Origin: Hydractinia symbiolongicarpus
Lineage: Eukaryota > Cnidaria > Hydrozoa > Anthoathecata > Hydractiniidae
DNA length: 64,000 nucleotides
Assembly: GCF_029227915.1 (NCBI RefSeq)
Contig: NC_079884.1
Location: 19,222,001-19,286,000 of the forward strand
Direction of reading: 5' to 3'
The notes below the pieces were generated by a model. The model was not told where the DNA came from and made no database searches. It saw only the letters and a program-made list of their open reading frames with translations. The position numbers and the translations under genes are program-made. Positions within the stretch are counted from its first letter, which is position 1. Each line of letters begins with the position of its first letter. This document shows positions 23,424 through 35,474 of this stretch, piece by piece.

Positions 23424-24830
23424 AAACGGATTTGGGGACCCAGGTTTGGGAAAATTACCCAAATTGGTCCTAAGTGGTCCCTAGTTACCCAGGCTGTAAA
23501 AAATCATTGACGTCACCATCTCGTTTTTAAGTTATTTGGCCTCAAAGTTTTAATTGCACTGTTCACCGCGTGGGTAACTAGGGACCACCTGGGACCAATT
23601 TGGGTAAGTTTCCCAAACCTGGGGCCCCAAATTCGTTTCGGAATGGACGGGTTGATGACGTCATCAAAAAACTTTCAAACCCTAATATCTCTGTAACCGT
23701 TTGTCAAAAGAGCACGATCCTATACACTTGCTTGACCAGCGTTTCAAGATCTATACAATGAAGGCAACAGGTATACAAATTTCAAAAAAAAATTGGGTTT
23801 CGACAGGCCATTGCTGACGTCAGGAAAAATTTTTAAACCCTTATATCTCATTAACCGCTCATCATCATCAAAAGCACATGATCATATACATTTTCTTGAT
23901 CAGCAGTTTTAGCTCTACACAATAGAGGCAACGGGAAAACAAGGTTCTAATTTTTCTTCTGTGGGTGGGTTGCTGAGGTCATCAAAATTTATTTTTATCC
24001 TGCCTCAGTGGATTTTTCCACGGGCTTCATCGACTAGCTATTAGATACTAACGTTAAAGTAGTGTTATTGACTTATAAAATTTAACATTTCAGACATACT
24101 TTTTCGGCGACATCAAAGAACACATCCACCATGACCATCCACTTGGTATAGGAAATATTACAAAGAGCCGTTATTTATATTTTAATGACGTCAGCACTGT
24201 CAAGTTCATATATATAACAATTTTTTTTAGAACTTTGGTAACCCGCGTAGCGTCTATTGTAAAGAGCTTAAAACTCAGATCAAAATAATGTACATGAACA
24301 TGTACATTTTAGGAAAAGTTAAGGAGACATTTATATAAATATATAAAAGACATATATAAATCTTGCTTATGTCAGCAAGGACCCGCCAACCTACAATTTC
24401 GTTTTAGTAATTTGTTTACACGTTGCCTCTACTGTGTAGAGCTTAAAACGCTGATGAATAAAATGTATAGGTTATAGATGTATTGTAATGGCTTCATCAA
24501 TTTAAATTTAGGCTATTCCAGTTAGGCTGACGTTAAATTCATGTTCTTGACGCCGTGACGTTTAATTTGCTGAACATTTACACAAGCATATTTCGGCGAC
24601 ATAAGAGGGAAATGAAACCATCCACTTTGTCTGTTACAGACGCACGGACACACGTGTCGCATAACATAAAAGAAAAAAGGCTCGTGGAAAAATCTAAGAA
24701 CAATCCAAGAAAAACGAAAAAATAGGTTGTCTTAGGTGATTTGTTGCTGCCAGCAGTGCATATACAAAAAAATTGCGAAATTTGCCTATTCCAAAACGGA
24801 TTCGGGGACCCAGGTCTTTTAATCATCCGC
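23424..24830. mobile_element. Mosaic of nonautonomous Helitron fragments in both orientations
   Basis: 23571-24037 matches the 3' two thirds of the Helitrons at 32885-34373. It ends with the same terminal hairpin (GTGGATTTTTCCAC, 24008-24021), 12 bases and CTAG (24034-24037). 23424-23570 is the same family in reverse orientation, so a head-to-head joint lies near 23570. From 24040 onwards, pieces of the 5' part run in reverse (GACATACTTTTTCGGCGACA near 24095, ACAGACGCACGGACACACG near 24638, AACGGATTCGGGGACCCAGG near 24794). No Rep/helicase gene is present. Confidence 0.75.
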
Positions 24831-25320
24831 GATATTAACGTCTCGCGAATTTATTTAGCTTTTTTTTATGCAAAATTTAATCTAATAGAACGCGAATATT
24901 AGTTCTTGCGAAAATTCATTTCCTTAAATTCCGGTCAAGTAAACAGTCCAGAAAGTTTTGATATCACCCAAATGGTTTTTAGCTATATAAACGAAGTCAA
25001 ACTCACAATTTCGATGGTGGAGCATCGGCTTGATAAAATGAATGATGATGGTGAAAAACATTTTGAGTAAGATGTTCGTCGCCTCCGATTGGAATGGTTA
25101 CAGCAGTAAAGTGTAGGTGATTGCTCGTTTTATTAGGTTGGGATAAATTTGCTAAGAAACTAAGAAATAATTAAATTATTTAATCAAACCTTCTTGAAGT
25201 ATCTGGTAAACAGAAAAAAGCAAGCCTTATCCATTATTTAAAATAACAAGTCCCTACAGTACATTATGTCAAATAAATAAAGAATTTTACACACAGCCTA
25301 TTTTACTTTACACACAATTC
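24831..25320. other. Downstream flank of the host gene, no gene
   Basis: AT-rich. Two GCGAATATTAG/TCTCGCGAATTTATT motifs in opposite orientation (24840-24925) look like a small foldback relic. Nothing else is supported. Confidence 0.4.
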
Positions 25321-25326
25321 TTATGT

Positions 25327-28300
25327 TTAAAACTTATACCTTGGTTGCTGAGTACAAGCAGAGTTTGAATCTTTGGTAGTTCTTGGCACTGCATCATTGA
25401 AAAGAAATTTAGGTACAGCATCGACTTTATTGTCAAATAAATAACCACCATGACGGTGTGATTCTATTCCTCCACATACCGGACACGAGAATACGTACAC
25501 TGGTGTAGATGATTTGTTAGTTTTTTCAGCAGATTCTTGACCTGTTTTTTGTGTCGACCGAAGCTGTTTGTTTAATCCTTTTATCTTTTGTTCCAAGTTG
25601 GTCATAAATTTGTTGTTGTTGTTGTTGTTATCAGGTGACAGGGAGTGTTTTTTCTCATTCTCCTTCAATCTTTTGGACAACTCGACTAGCCTCTTGTTTA
25701 GTCTATCCAAAACATCATGTGACTCTCTTTTAGAGTTGTCGTATAGTGTCTTAGTATCACAATCACTATCCCCGGTGAGGTCAGTCAGATTTTTAAGATG
25801 TCGTTGTGAGGTAAAAGAAGAAGACGCTTTATCGTACAACTTTACCGATAACTTATCAATTTTAGCATTTAACTTTTCAAACATTCTAATCTGTCTGCTA
25901 AATAACTCTTCTGGGATCACTTCTGTATAACTTTGGTCTTGTTCTTTACGATGTTTGTTACGAGGAGGCGGTTGTTGATAAGAATGCCGGACTTCAATCT
26001 GCCTGTTCAGCGGCATATACCGTTCCTGTTGAAGAGGAAGCGTTGAGTGAAGATCAAGCACAATATCACGTATGTCTTGCATTTCTTCCTGTAGAGCTTC
26101 CATCTTGCAACTGAAAATAGAACAGAAGATATTCTTATAAAGCATAACATTTTATGTATACCAAGGCGTGGAAATCAAGCATAATGCATAAATTCAGTCT
26201 TATCTCGAAATACATTTGAATGTGTTCAAAAACATGAATTTTGGCAAAACATGTTGCTATCCTGCCCAAAGAGTATAAGCATAAAAAAGTAGGCCAACAT
26301 TATTAGGCAAATTGTCAGCATATTTTGAGGCTGAAACACTGAAAAAGTTTTCATAAGCATACAAAGGCTAAAGAAAGAAAACAGTGCTTATAAGAAAATA
26401 TTATGTATCAACAAATGAAAAACACTTCTCTAGCACACAAAGTCCAAATGCTAAAAAACCGCTGCTTAGTGACATTTTTACATAAAAATCGTTCTTTCTG
26501 TTACTAGACGAGCAATGTAATCGGTACCTTTTGTTAAATGCTTTTCGCTCCATCTTAATTTCTGGTTCACATCGGACGTATTCTTTACGCGTCACTGTTG
26601 TTGATATGTCAGCAGGAGCATAACCACTCCGCTCACTTTTTTGCGGTAAAACTATAAAAGATGTTAAACAGACGACAACTTAACCCACCATCGAAAGAAC
26701 AAAAAAAAACTGTGCTCGATCACTTTTGCAGTATAAGCACAATAACTACGAAAAAAAACGCAATATTATGTATTTATAAAAAGTAAACATCCATCCATAA
26801 AAGATGACTTTGTTGCTATTGTAAGCAGAAAACTTCTGTTGTTATTCACAATTACTTTAACGTGGACAAAGAAAAGCTCGAAAGATAAATACTGCTCACC
26901 CTAGTGGACTTTGGATAGAATCAAAAAGGGATGCGGTCTAAGACCGCGTTTACACGCAGTCGGGTTGACATTTAATCCGGGGATAAAACTCGTCCCGGGA
27001 TGAAACAAAAAGTGTTTACACGTAAGCCTCATCCAGGGATAAAATCAGCATATTTTCATCCCAGGATAAGTGATCTTATCCCGGGATGAATCATTATTTT
27101 GCTAACTTTGCGTTTGATAATTCGAAGTGATTTGTGAGGTCAAAGTCAAACAAGAAATGCAGAACAATGGCGCCTGAGAGAAGTTTAGTATTGTTGATTA
27201 CAATTATATCCACAATTTTGACTATAGCATCTCTTCTGGTACAGTTGCATTTAGTATTATTAATACAACCAGAGCCACATAGAAAAAATGTAATTCTTGT
27301 CTTCAAGCAAAGCTAACATTTTTCTTCTGTTATCTACAAATTTAGCAGCGCTGCTAAGTTTTCGTTTTGTTCCACTTTCATTACTTTCTGAGCTACTTAA
27401 ACATATGCTACGACCATCCAAATTTTTTTCGTTTTCTTCCTGATTTGCTTCGCTGTCATTTTCACTCTCTTCTATAGATTTCACCCACACAGTTTTGGTC
27501 ACTTTCCAGAGACGTTATGCTGTTTTTTACCTTAACAAGAACCGGTGAACCATCCCAAATGCGCTTCAGGGTATCCCAGTTGTTTCATATTTAACGTCCA
27601 GAAAGAACGCAAAGTTTTTATGGCTCCTATATTTAAAATCATGTTTAAGGTGTACAAGCATTCTTATCCCGGGATAAAAAAATGATTGTGTTTACACGGT
27701 TTTTTTTTCCTGATTTCATCCCGGGATGAAATAAATAAAACTGTTTACATGCATTTTTTTCTTGATCTCATTCCGGGATAAGATTTCATCCTGCTTGAAA
27801 CGAGTAAACGTAGTGATGATTTTCACTAGTAACAGGGGTGAACTCGACTCGAGATGAGATTTCACATATAAACGGCCTCAAGAGAGGGAGAATTAGATGA
27901 AGTGTTTACATACCCTCTGAAAACCTGTAAGTCTCCACAGGAGAGTGCAAACTTCTTGTATGTGATTTCCCTCGCACCCAACTTCGTGGCGTTTTAGAAG
28001 CTTTATGACTAGTACTAGAGGTCAGGGTCTTAGTGAAACCGGCATTACTGACATTGCGTTTAGTGCACATGAAGTCTCTCAAACAAGTTATACGTCCCCT
28101 GTACGTTTCACCTGAACCTGCCTCTGAAGCTAAGCTTCCATCCACACTTGGAGGCCTGGAAACAGTGTGTTGTGTCAGATGTCTGTGCGGTCTTACGTTA
28201 CCAGCTCGTTCCGATTCGATAAAGCCACTATCCTCTGTACTGTTCATTGTATTTGGACGTACATTGTCCGTATTTTGTTTGAGGTCTTTCGATGGTTTAT

Positions 28301-30193
28301 GTATGAGGCTCCTAGCATCATAAGATCTATAAAAAAATACATAGACGCAACACGCTAGCCTCTGATATTAATAGTGAAAGATTAAAAAAGGTAACACGCA
28401 AATGTTTGAAATTAATTTGAAAATACCAAAATTAATAACAAAAAAACCTAGTTCTACGTCTTGTACTTGATCTCCTCCCTGTTTCGCTTGCACGTTCACT
28501 GGGGATTAGTAGCGATCGTTCGTATGACAACCAAGATGAAGAAGGGTTTTCAACACAGTGTGTCGATGATTTATTAAAAGGTCCCAAACTTTGGGATAAG
28601 TATTTCGCGTCTAATTCTTCAACTTTTGGAGTTTTTGAAGTATGGTAACCTGACGTAGTAAGGTCCTCGGTACCTGGTTTCCATTCATTCCCCTGATGAA
28701 AGAAAGAAAAACAATAAAAATGGTTACAAGCCAAAAAAAGAAGATGCAAGGTTAAAAGCAATATACCTTTTCATTTGAACTACTTGAATCTGTGGAGCCT
28801 AAACATAAAAACAACTTTAAATGGATAAACATTTACAACAAATGCGAACACTTTTTTACGCCCGTTTTCATTAGACGCCCCGTCCTCGATTAAAAGCTCC
28901 CTTAGGGGCGTTTTTTTTCGATACATGATACAAATGTTGAATAAGGAATTTCATAAAAACTTATTCAAAATATTCGAAGAAGGTAATGTTCAATGCTGCA
29001 CCCGCATTTAATGCAACTGGCAATAGCAATATTGATAGTAATGTGAAATTTGTTAAGAAATATGTATACCATTGGCAGGAACAAAAATTACCAGTTTATT
29101 AAACGCCTCTTATTTTAAAAGCCTTCTATTTTAAAAGTTCCTCGAATAAACGCTCTCTTAAAATCGAAATATTTAAGCATTGCGGTATTCATCAGTTTTC
29201 GCATTTTTGATGTAAAATATTAGTTACAACTAACCTTTTACAAAAACATCGTCGTTCGCATTTTGACTTGACTGTAAACAAAAATTAAAAGCATTAAACC
29301 AAAAATGTGCAGTACTAGGACAATGTACCGTCTTATTTAATGGTATATTACTATTGACAGACAAAGTTAAACTTACAATAGATGTTTCTGAGATTTTTCC
29401 AGCTTTTGTAGCAGATGCAGGTGATCTAAACATAATTCTTTGATCTAATGATCTTGATTAACATTTAGGAGAAATCCATTCTAGTTTTTGCATATAAAAG
29501 CATACTTAATAATACCTAATACGTGGGGAGTTGTTTCCAAGCTTGCGTCGCAGCTGTTCTCCTATCTCCTCATCTATTTCCTCAAGACGAAGACTCAGGC
29601 GGTATACCTTAAACGAAATTACACCATTAAGCTTCACTAACCATAATATTAACAAACACATAACCAGTGAAAGAAATTTCTAGATACTATTGCATTTGTT
29701 TCTAATAAGTTAGCATTTTAGACACGATAAAGAGTTTGTTATAAAGATTTTTTACAAGAGGTGTTGGGTTTCACACTATAATGTTTATACAAACGCAAAT
29801 GCATCTGGCATCGAGTACCTGAAAAGACAGTATGACAGGTGCATCAAAAATAAAAGAAACAAGGTTAGTGCTCGTTGTCTTACCTCGCCCTCCAAACTGT
29901 TGAATTGGAGAAATTCTGAATTGCTAAAAAAAATACAAAAAAGACATTACGTAATGATATCAAGAACACAATAGCACGTTTATTAAACACAATGACAATA
30001 TTAACAACAACAACAACAACAACAACAATAATAATAATAGCACAATATCAGCATTATCATCAACAGCAATAATAATACTAATAAGAATAAAAACACACAT
30101 TCGGACTAAAACAAAACCCTACCCATTGTCGTCACTAATATTACTTTCAGAATCTTCTAAAATAAATACCCACGGCTGATTCTTACGAGTCAT
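25327..30193 (-). CDS. Host coiled-coil protein gene, ten phase-compatible exons (possible AKNA-like protein)
   Basis: Exons: 30193-30123, 29923-29884, 29607-29516, 29425-29377, 29271-29235, 28798-28767, 28692-28448, 28326-27914, 26651-26528 and 26110-25327. Every junction has AG/GT ends and the phases match throughout, giving a clean 628-residue frame from MTRKNQPWVF to PRYKF. Several exons are tiny (32-49 bases). The exon ending at 28448 has a weak donor (GTTTTT). The protein begins with an acidic Ser-rich stretch and a charged helix (LRLEEIDEEIGEQLRRKLG). The middle is Ser/Arg-rich and disordered and includes STEDSGFIESERAG. Next come a coiled coil (MEALQEEMQDIRDIVLDLH and a KLNAKIDKLSVKL region) and a C-terminal Cys/His patch (FSCPVCGGIESHRHGGY). 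The exon at 45267-45865 may be its real first coding exon. AKNA-like centrosomal proteins are my best guess. Function not proven. Confidence 0.72.
26938..27882. mobile_element. Inverted-repeat element in a host intron, with a MYB-like protein remnant
   Basis: The left end AGACCGCGTTTACACGCAG is mirrored by the right end ACATATAAACGGCCTCAAG. Both halves hold repeated TTTACACG and TCCCGGGATGAAA motifs facing each other. A - strand frame at 27260-27502 (acidic Ser-rich, then KRKLSSAAKFVDNRRKMLAL) recalls the end of MYB/SANT-like partner proteins of Harbinger transposons. It lies wholly inside the intron 26652-27913. An internally deleted Harbinger-type element is my reading; the superfamily is uncertain. 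Confidence 0.6.
28855..29165. mobile_element. Possible MITE relic in a host intron
   Basis: CATTAGACGCCCCGTCC...TTAAAAGCTCCCTTAGGGGCG on the left and ATTAAACGCCTCTTATTTTA...CGAATAAACGCTC on the right share motifs (AAACGCC, TTTTAAAAG). They lie inside the intron 28799-29234. The ends are not clear. Confidence 0.35.
30001..30042. repeat. (AAC)n/(AAT)n microsatellite in a host intron
   Basis: A simple run of AAC triplets passing into AAT triplets, in the intron between exons 1 and 2 of the host gene model. Confidence 0.9.
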
Positions 30194-30209
30194 TCTTTAA
30201 ACTAATTTA

Positions 30210-30925
30210 TATTACCGAAAGATCTCTTATTTATTTACGAAAGTGAGTTTATTAATGAACACTCTCCATTATAGTTTATAAAATACATAAATGAAGCATT
30301 TTTAAAATTCAAAAAAATATATATATTGATGGTAAATTTAGTTTAATGCTGCCATGTCTTAAAGAAAACTACTTTATAAACAAAAAAAAAATGCATTAAC
30401 GTCTTTTATAACTTTAATTATGATAATGTTGTTATTAATGACCCCATTAATGCATTGTAACTAATATAACAGAATAGATATTGACAACACAAATATCAAA
30501 CCATTAATTAACCACAAAATTAAATACTTTAATTGGAGAAACTTTCGCGAGAGAAACTTTTGCGAATTCGCTATTTTTCGTCATTTTCGCGAAAGTTTAT
30601 CTCGCGCACATCGAAATAATTCACGTCGGGGACCACGAAAGCCCCGAAATTCGTGATTAATAGCCTTGCTGACGTCAGCAACAATTAAAACATTTTAAGA
30701 ATTTTGTATTTACCAAATAACCTAAGTCCACTCTGAACATTGACAAGTGAACTTTGACAAGTTCAAGATGTGTGAATCTAATATAGAATGAGCCTACACA
30801 ATTACTTATGGTGGCGAACTTCGAAATTCGTTGTCTTGTCCCAACATATTGTGACCACGATTGTAGGTCTTAACATTTGAGGGAGGCCGAAGACCCCTCT
30901 GCATACTATGAATAGCGTACACTCT
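30210..30925. other. Stretch upstream of the ten-exon model, no gene
   Basis: It contains a foldback relic at about 30530-30625 (AAACTTTCGCGAGAGAAACT and TTTTCGCGAAAGTTT plus CTCGCG in opposite orientation). No other feature is supported. Confidence 0.45.
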
Positions 30926-30929
30926 TTCT

Positions 30930-31860
30930 TTAAAGACAATTTTTTCCTATATATACAGAGGGTGACACTCGAGGGCTAAAATATGCTGATATTAGCAGCA
31001 AAAGTCAGAACCACATTTTTTCAATATTAACCAAGGTTCCTTGACGTTGTCTATCGTATTGGCTAGCGCTGAAACTTGGGAACGAGACACAACTGAACTT
31101 CACAGTTGGACGCTAAGGAATCATGACTTTGAACTGATAATATTTTGTAATTTTGAGCTACCTCGCACATGTCATCACTCCAGAGGTTGAATAATTAAGT
31201 AATAAAGTAGCTACAAGTAGCTGTATACATTATATTGATGTAGCTAGCTACATAAAAGATTTTTTAAAGTAACCTGTCATTTTTAAAAAAGGTAGCTAGC
31301 TTTTTTGACCTTTGCCTCAGTGAACAGTTATGACTTGAGTATATAGCTAGATATGGATGCAGGGCATTGTATGTTAGTCAAATATGTTGTCACGACTAAC
31401 AGAAACCAATTCATAAATAAATTTTTATGATGTTCTTTTTAAAGGAATATTTCATATTATATGGGCTAACTTGAGGAAAAATGAAATTTCTTGTAGGTGT
31501 TCTCAAATATGTATAATATATGGCTAAAAACTATGATGTAATTTTCATCTTAAGTTTCGACTTTTGATCCAACTGAAAAATCTCAGTCTTGTCCTTTCAT
31601 ACTTAGTCTAGCTAGCTATAGCGAAAAAGTTTAATATTCAAACTTGACCTATTTTACGTAGTATTAACAAATAAATAGGTAACTAAGCCACCTAAGAACA
31701 ACATCAAACAACGTCAAGGCTGTTTTCTTTTGTAGACATACTTGGTGGTATTTCTGTATAAGTACCAAATTTTTGTGTACATTCTTTGTGCTTATGCTAG
31801 TTCCCGTAACCTATACTGAGATTTGCTTTTGATATATATCAGAATAAAGTGTCTTTAATG
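30930..31860 (+). repeat. Dispersed repeat, copy B (short form)
   Basis: Same blocks, order and orientation as copy A (20430-23005), but with an internal deletion of about 1 kb between the block at ~31400 and the block at ~31430, and without the MITE of copy A. Divergence of roughly 10-15 percent by eye suggests old copies. Confidence 0.75.
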
Positions 31861-32160
31861 AACAATTGTTTGCACTTTACATTGTTTTTCTGTTAAGGAA
31901 ATTATCCAAAAAATGTTTATTCATCGTAAGCATGGGTAAGTTCAGTTCAAAGGGTTTGAGTTGTTTATCTATAATATTTAATTTTATTTCATAAATTATT
32001 CCCAGACTCCTGAGAGTGAAGTGAGAAAAAGAGCGACCAGCAAATCAGTATAGCAATATCCGTCAAAGAGGTAAGATGGCAGCGTAGTAGTAACGAACCA
32101 CAACAAAGTTTAACCCACATATATTAAAGATAAGTATTTCTTTTTACCTTTCATTTTTAG

Positions 32161-32880
32161 AAAAAATAAATACAATAGACGACGAAATTCCTGTTCTAAG
32201 TAGTATTTGTGGGGATTCCACTACAAATCTTGCACCAGCAGCAGGCGAGGAGTCACAAAACGGCAACGCAACACCCATTCCTTCCACTGCAAGTGACTTA
32301 GTTTCACTTTTAAAATCTTTGTCGATTGAGATAGAAAAATTAAAGAAATCAAAAAGTACTGGGACATCAGGCATGCAAAATCTAAGGTTAAGAAAGCACC
32401 CTAAAATTTTGACCTCTCCTCAACAAAAAGAAAATGCCTCCACTGCTACTCGTAGAGTAATCTCAGCTCCTCAGGAGAGCCTCAACAATTCTCCTCTGCG
32501 AGAAAATGATGCCCCTCAGAATGGAGAATACTCGCCTCTCAACAGGAACTAGAACTCTATGCGTGTTAGAACGAGGGGGAGCTCCAAGCTAGTGAATCAG
32601 AGCCAACAGTTTCAGAAGGATGATGAGATGCCTGAATCTGAAAATGATGTGTTTGCGTATATTAGGATTATTATAGATGCTTGTTAAACAAGCCCTGCTG
32701 TTAAAGAACAATGGGCCACTGTAATAAACCAAAATTGGGCAGGCAAAAAGGTAAGGAGGAAATTAAAAAACTCGCTTAAAAATATCCCAGTCCTGAAAAC
32801 TGTGAACTGGTTGTTCCTAAACTAAAAATTAGAACTCTGGCAAATGTTGTCCAGTATGCAAAATCACTCAGACGTAAAAA
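32161..32880 (+). pseudogene. Fragment of a retroelement N-terminal protein (DIRS-like gag suspected)
   Basis: After a splice-acceptor-like TTTCATTTTTAG, an open frame runs 32161-32552. It is Ser/Thr-rich with a helix DLVSLLKSLSIEIEKLKK and a basic SPLR-type tail. Similar coding texture continues in another frame to 32880 (ENDVFAYIRIIIDAC, SPAVKEQWATVINQNWAG, KLELWQMLSS, NHSDVKM) with stops between. The IWQ/DVK pattern near the end recalls the N-terminal proteins of DIRS tyrosine-recombinase retroelements in cnidarians, from memory and with modest certainty. It is cut off at 32884 by a Helitron. Confidence 0.4.
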
Positions 32881-32884
32881 TGGC

Positions 32885-33627
32885 TCTATATAATAATACG
32901 CCAGTTCCGTGTGTCTGTCTGTCACTTTTGCAAAGTGGATTACATTCTTCAATATTTTCTTTAACAAATTCTATAAAACTTCGCCTATAAAATTGTTCTG
33001 TAATTTACCAAACTTTACCGATAAAATAGTATTGACGTCAAAGGAAAGTTAATTAAGATTAGTGAAGCCATTACATTGCACTTTTAAATTTGAGGCTAAA
33101 TAACTTGGAAACGGGTGGAAATAACTGACGTCATCTCCTGCGTAGGTAACTAGAGACCACCTGGGACCAATTTGGGTAAGTTTCCCAAACCTGGGTCCCC
33201 GAATCCGTTTCGGAATAGACGGGTTGATGACGTCACCAAAAAACCTTCAACCCTAACATCTCTGCAACCGTTTGTCAAAAACACGCGATCCTATACATTA
33301 TCTTGATAAGCGTTTCAAGACCTATACAATGAAGGCAGAAGGTATACAAATTTCTAAAAAAAAATTTTGGGGCGGTTGACTGGCCATTGCTGACGTCAGC
33401 AAAATTTTAAAACCCTTATATCTCATTAAACGCTTATCAAAAAGACATGATCATATACATTTTCTTGGTCAGCGTTTAAACCTCTGCACAGTACAGGCCA
33501 CGAATAAATTAAATTTCGCCAAAAATTTTTGTAATTGCACTGCTGACGTCAGCAAAAAATCTAAAACAACCTATTTTTCCATTGTCCTTCTGCCTAAGTG
33601 GATTTTTCCACGGGCCTTATCGACTAG
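32885..33627 (+). mobile_element. Nonautonomous Helitron, first of a head-to-tail pair
   Basis: The 5' end TCTATATAATAATACGCC starts with TC. The 3' end has the hairpin GTGGATTTTTCCAC (33598-33611), 12 bases and CTAG (33624-33627). These are the standard Helitron end signals. The body contains two or three ~125-bp modules, each starting with a TGACGTCA palindrome (for example at 33229, 33392 and 33543). There is no coding region. The next Helitron starts at the very next base. Confidence 0.8.
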
Positions 33628-34373
33628 TCTTATATAATAATGCGGAGTGTATGTGACGGTCATAGTGGATATCGTCATTTTCCTTTGATGTCGCCAAAAT
33701 TTTCTTGAAGTCACCGAAAAAAGTATGTCTCAAATGTTAAATTTTATGACGTTACGGCGCGACGTCAATAACACTAATTTAACGTCAATATCCTATATTA
33801 AATTAATGAAGCCATTACAGTGCACTTAAAACTTTGAGGCCAAATAACTTGCGAACGACGTGGTGAGTCAATGATTTTTCACCGCGTGGGTAACTAGGGA
33901 CCATCTAGGACCAATTTCGGTAATTTTCCCAAACCTGGGTCCCCGAGTCCGTTTCAGAATGGACGGGTTGATGACGTCATCAAAAATCATTTAAACCACC
34001 ATATCTCCGTAACCGTTTGTCAAAAGTACATGATCCTATACATTTTATTGATCAGCTTTTAAAGACCTATACGTTAAAGGCAACAGGTATACAAACTTCT
34101 AAAAAATAATTTTGTGTGTTTTCGCGGATCTTTGCTGATGTCAGCATAATTTTATACCCTCATATATTATTAACCGTTCATCAAAATCACATGATCACAT
34201 ACATTCTCTTCATGAGCGTGTCAAGCTCTACACAATAGAGACAACCGATAAACTGAATTTCATCAATTTGTTTTCGCATATGCACTGCTGACATCAGCAA
34301 AAGGTCTAAAATAACCAATTTTTACATTGTCCCTCCTGCCTAAGTGGATTTCTCCACGGGCCTTATCGACTAG
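33628..34373 (+). mobile_element. Nonautonomous Helitron, second of a head-to-tail pair
   Basis: Starts TCTTATATAATAATGCGG directly after the CTAG of the previous copy. It ends with hairpin GTGGATTTCTCCAC (34344-34357), 12 bases and CTAG (34370-34373), followed by T. At 746 bp it is almost the same length as its neighbour (743 bp) and has the same modular body. Its 3' end truncates the capsid-like gene of element E2. Confidence 0.8.
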
Positions 34374-35416
34374 TTACTCTTAATTTAACCGATGATGTGA
34401 ACAGAACATTGGTTAAAAATATTGGAAGGGCTATTACTAAGAAGAAAGTTATAAAAATCGAGGGCAATAAAATATTAAGTATTGGTGATAGTGACACACT
34501 ATACACATATTATGATCTATGGATGGCATATGCTGAAAGACGAAAAGCTATATTTCAAGGTATTGTTACCACAGGAAATGGACAAACTGAAAATGCTATT
34601 AAATATCGAATTGGTGCAGGAGACAAGGCAGCTGATACTGAGGATCAAGTAATATCTACAGTATTTGGTAATAAGTTTTGTATTCCACTAGACATAGAAA
34701 TACTGGAAAGTTCTATGCCTTTCTATCAGTCTGGACTATCAGGTAGGCTTTCATACGCAATGACATTTTTAATGAATACAAGACAGTAATTAGGAGGGAT
34801 AAAACAGACGCCACATACACAATTAGTAACCTCCTTTGGAGTTCGATGTAACTTCTAATTCCAGATTGGTATCAGATATCAGAGCTGAATATATGAGGAC
34901 GAGTATTTTGTATGACTGAGTTTAAGACACAGACATACTGTCCTTAAAGATGGTGATACGGTATGGAATATGAATTTCAACACACCAGCCAAGAGTCTAA
35001 AAGGTATTCTAATGCTGTTTATAAAAGAGGCGGATTGGGCAAGAAACACTGAAAAATTCTATAGCCCTAAAATTACTAAAGTTGAGGTAACTGTTGAAGG
35101 AATACCGAATCAATTATACACACAGGGGATAAAAAGCTATCACCAATGGGATGAGATCAAGAAACACTTTGGTGCTGGTAGATTGAAACAACATGGCTCA
35201 GCACAACATGAGTTAAATTTATTTGATATGAGAATGGTAGATTTTTATACAGAAAAATTTGGATTGTCGTTGGATTTCAGATCATCTGATGATAACACGC
35301 TACATGGCACAGGTAGACGTATTGAAAATGCTACGGAAGGTATTACTCTAGCTATTACAAAGACGGTTGGAGCCGATGGTAACCTGCAGTGTTATATCAA
35401 TCTATCTATTTATTGA
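34374..35416 (+). pseudogene. Major-capsid-like protein of Polinton-like element E2, N-terminally truncated
   Basis: The frame enters directly from the Helitron end and runs to 34789 (residues like VNRTLVKNIGRAI, YYDLWMAY, FGNKFCIPLDIEIL). It shifts frame across 34790-34970 and continues to 35416 (NFNTPAKSLKGILMLFIK, EGIPNQLYTQGIKSYHQW, DNTLHGTGR). The second half is a clean 148-residue frame. From memory this matches the capsid-like proteins of cnidarian Polinton/adintovirus-type elements. Its place just upstream of the packaging ATPase supports a structural role. There is no motif whose presence would prove it, so the capsid call is an inference. It is broken by truncation and at least two frameshifts. 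Confidence 0.6.
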
Positions 35417-35474
35417 TGCTCAAATTAACATTTTAAATGGCGCGTTTGTTAATATTATGTAGTAAATATATAGA

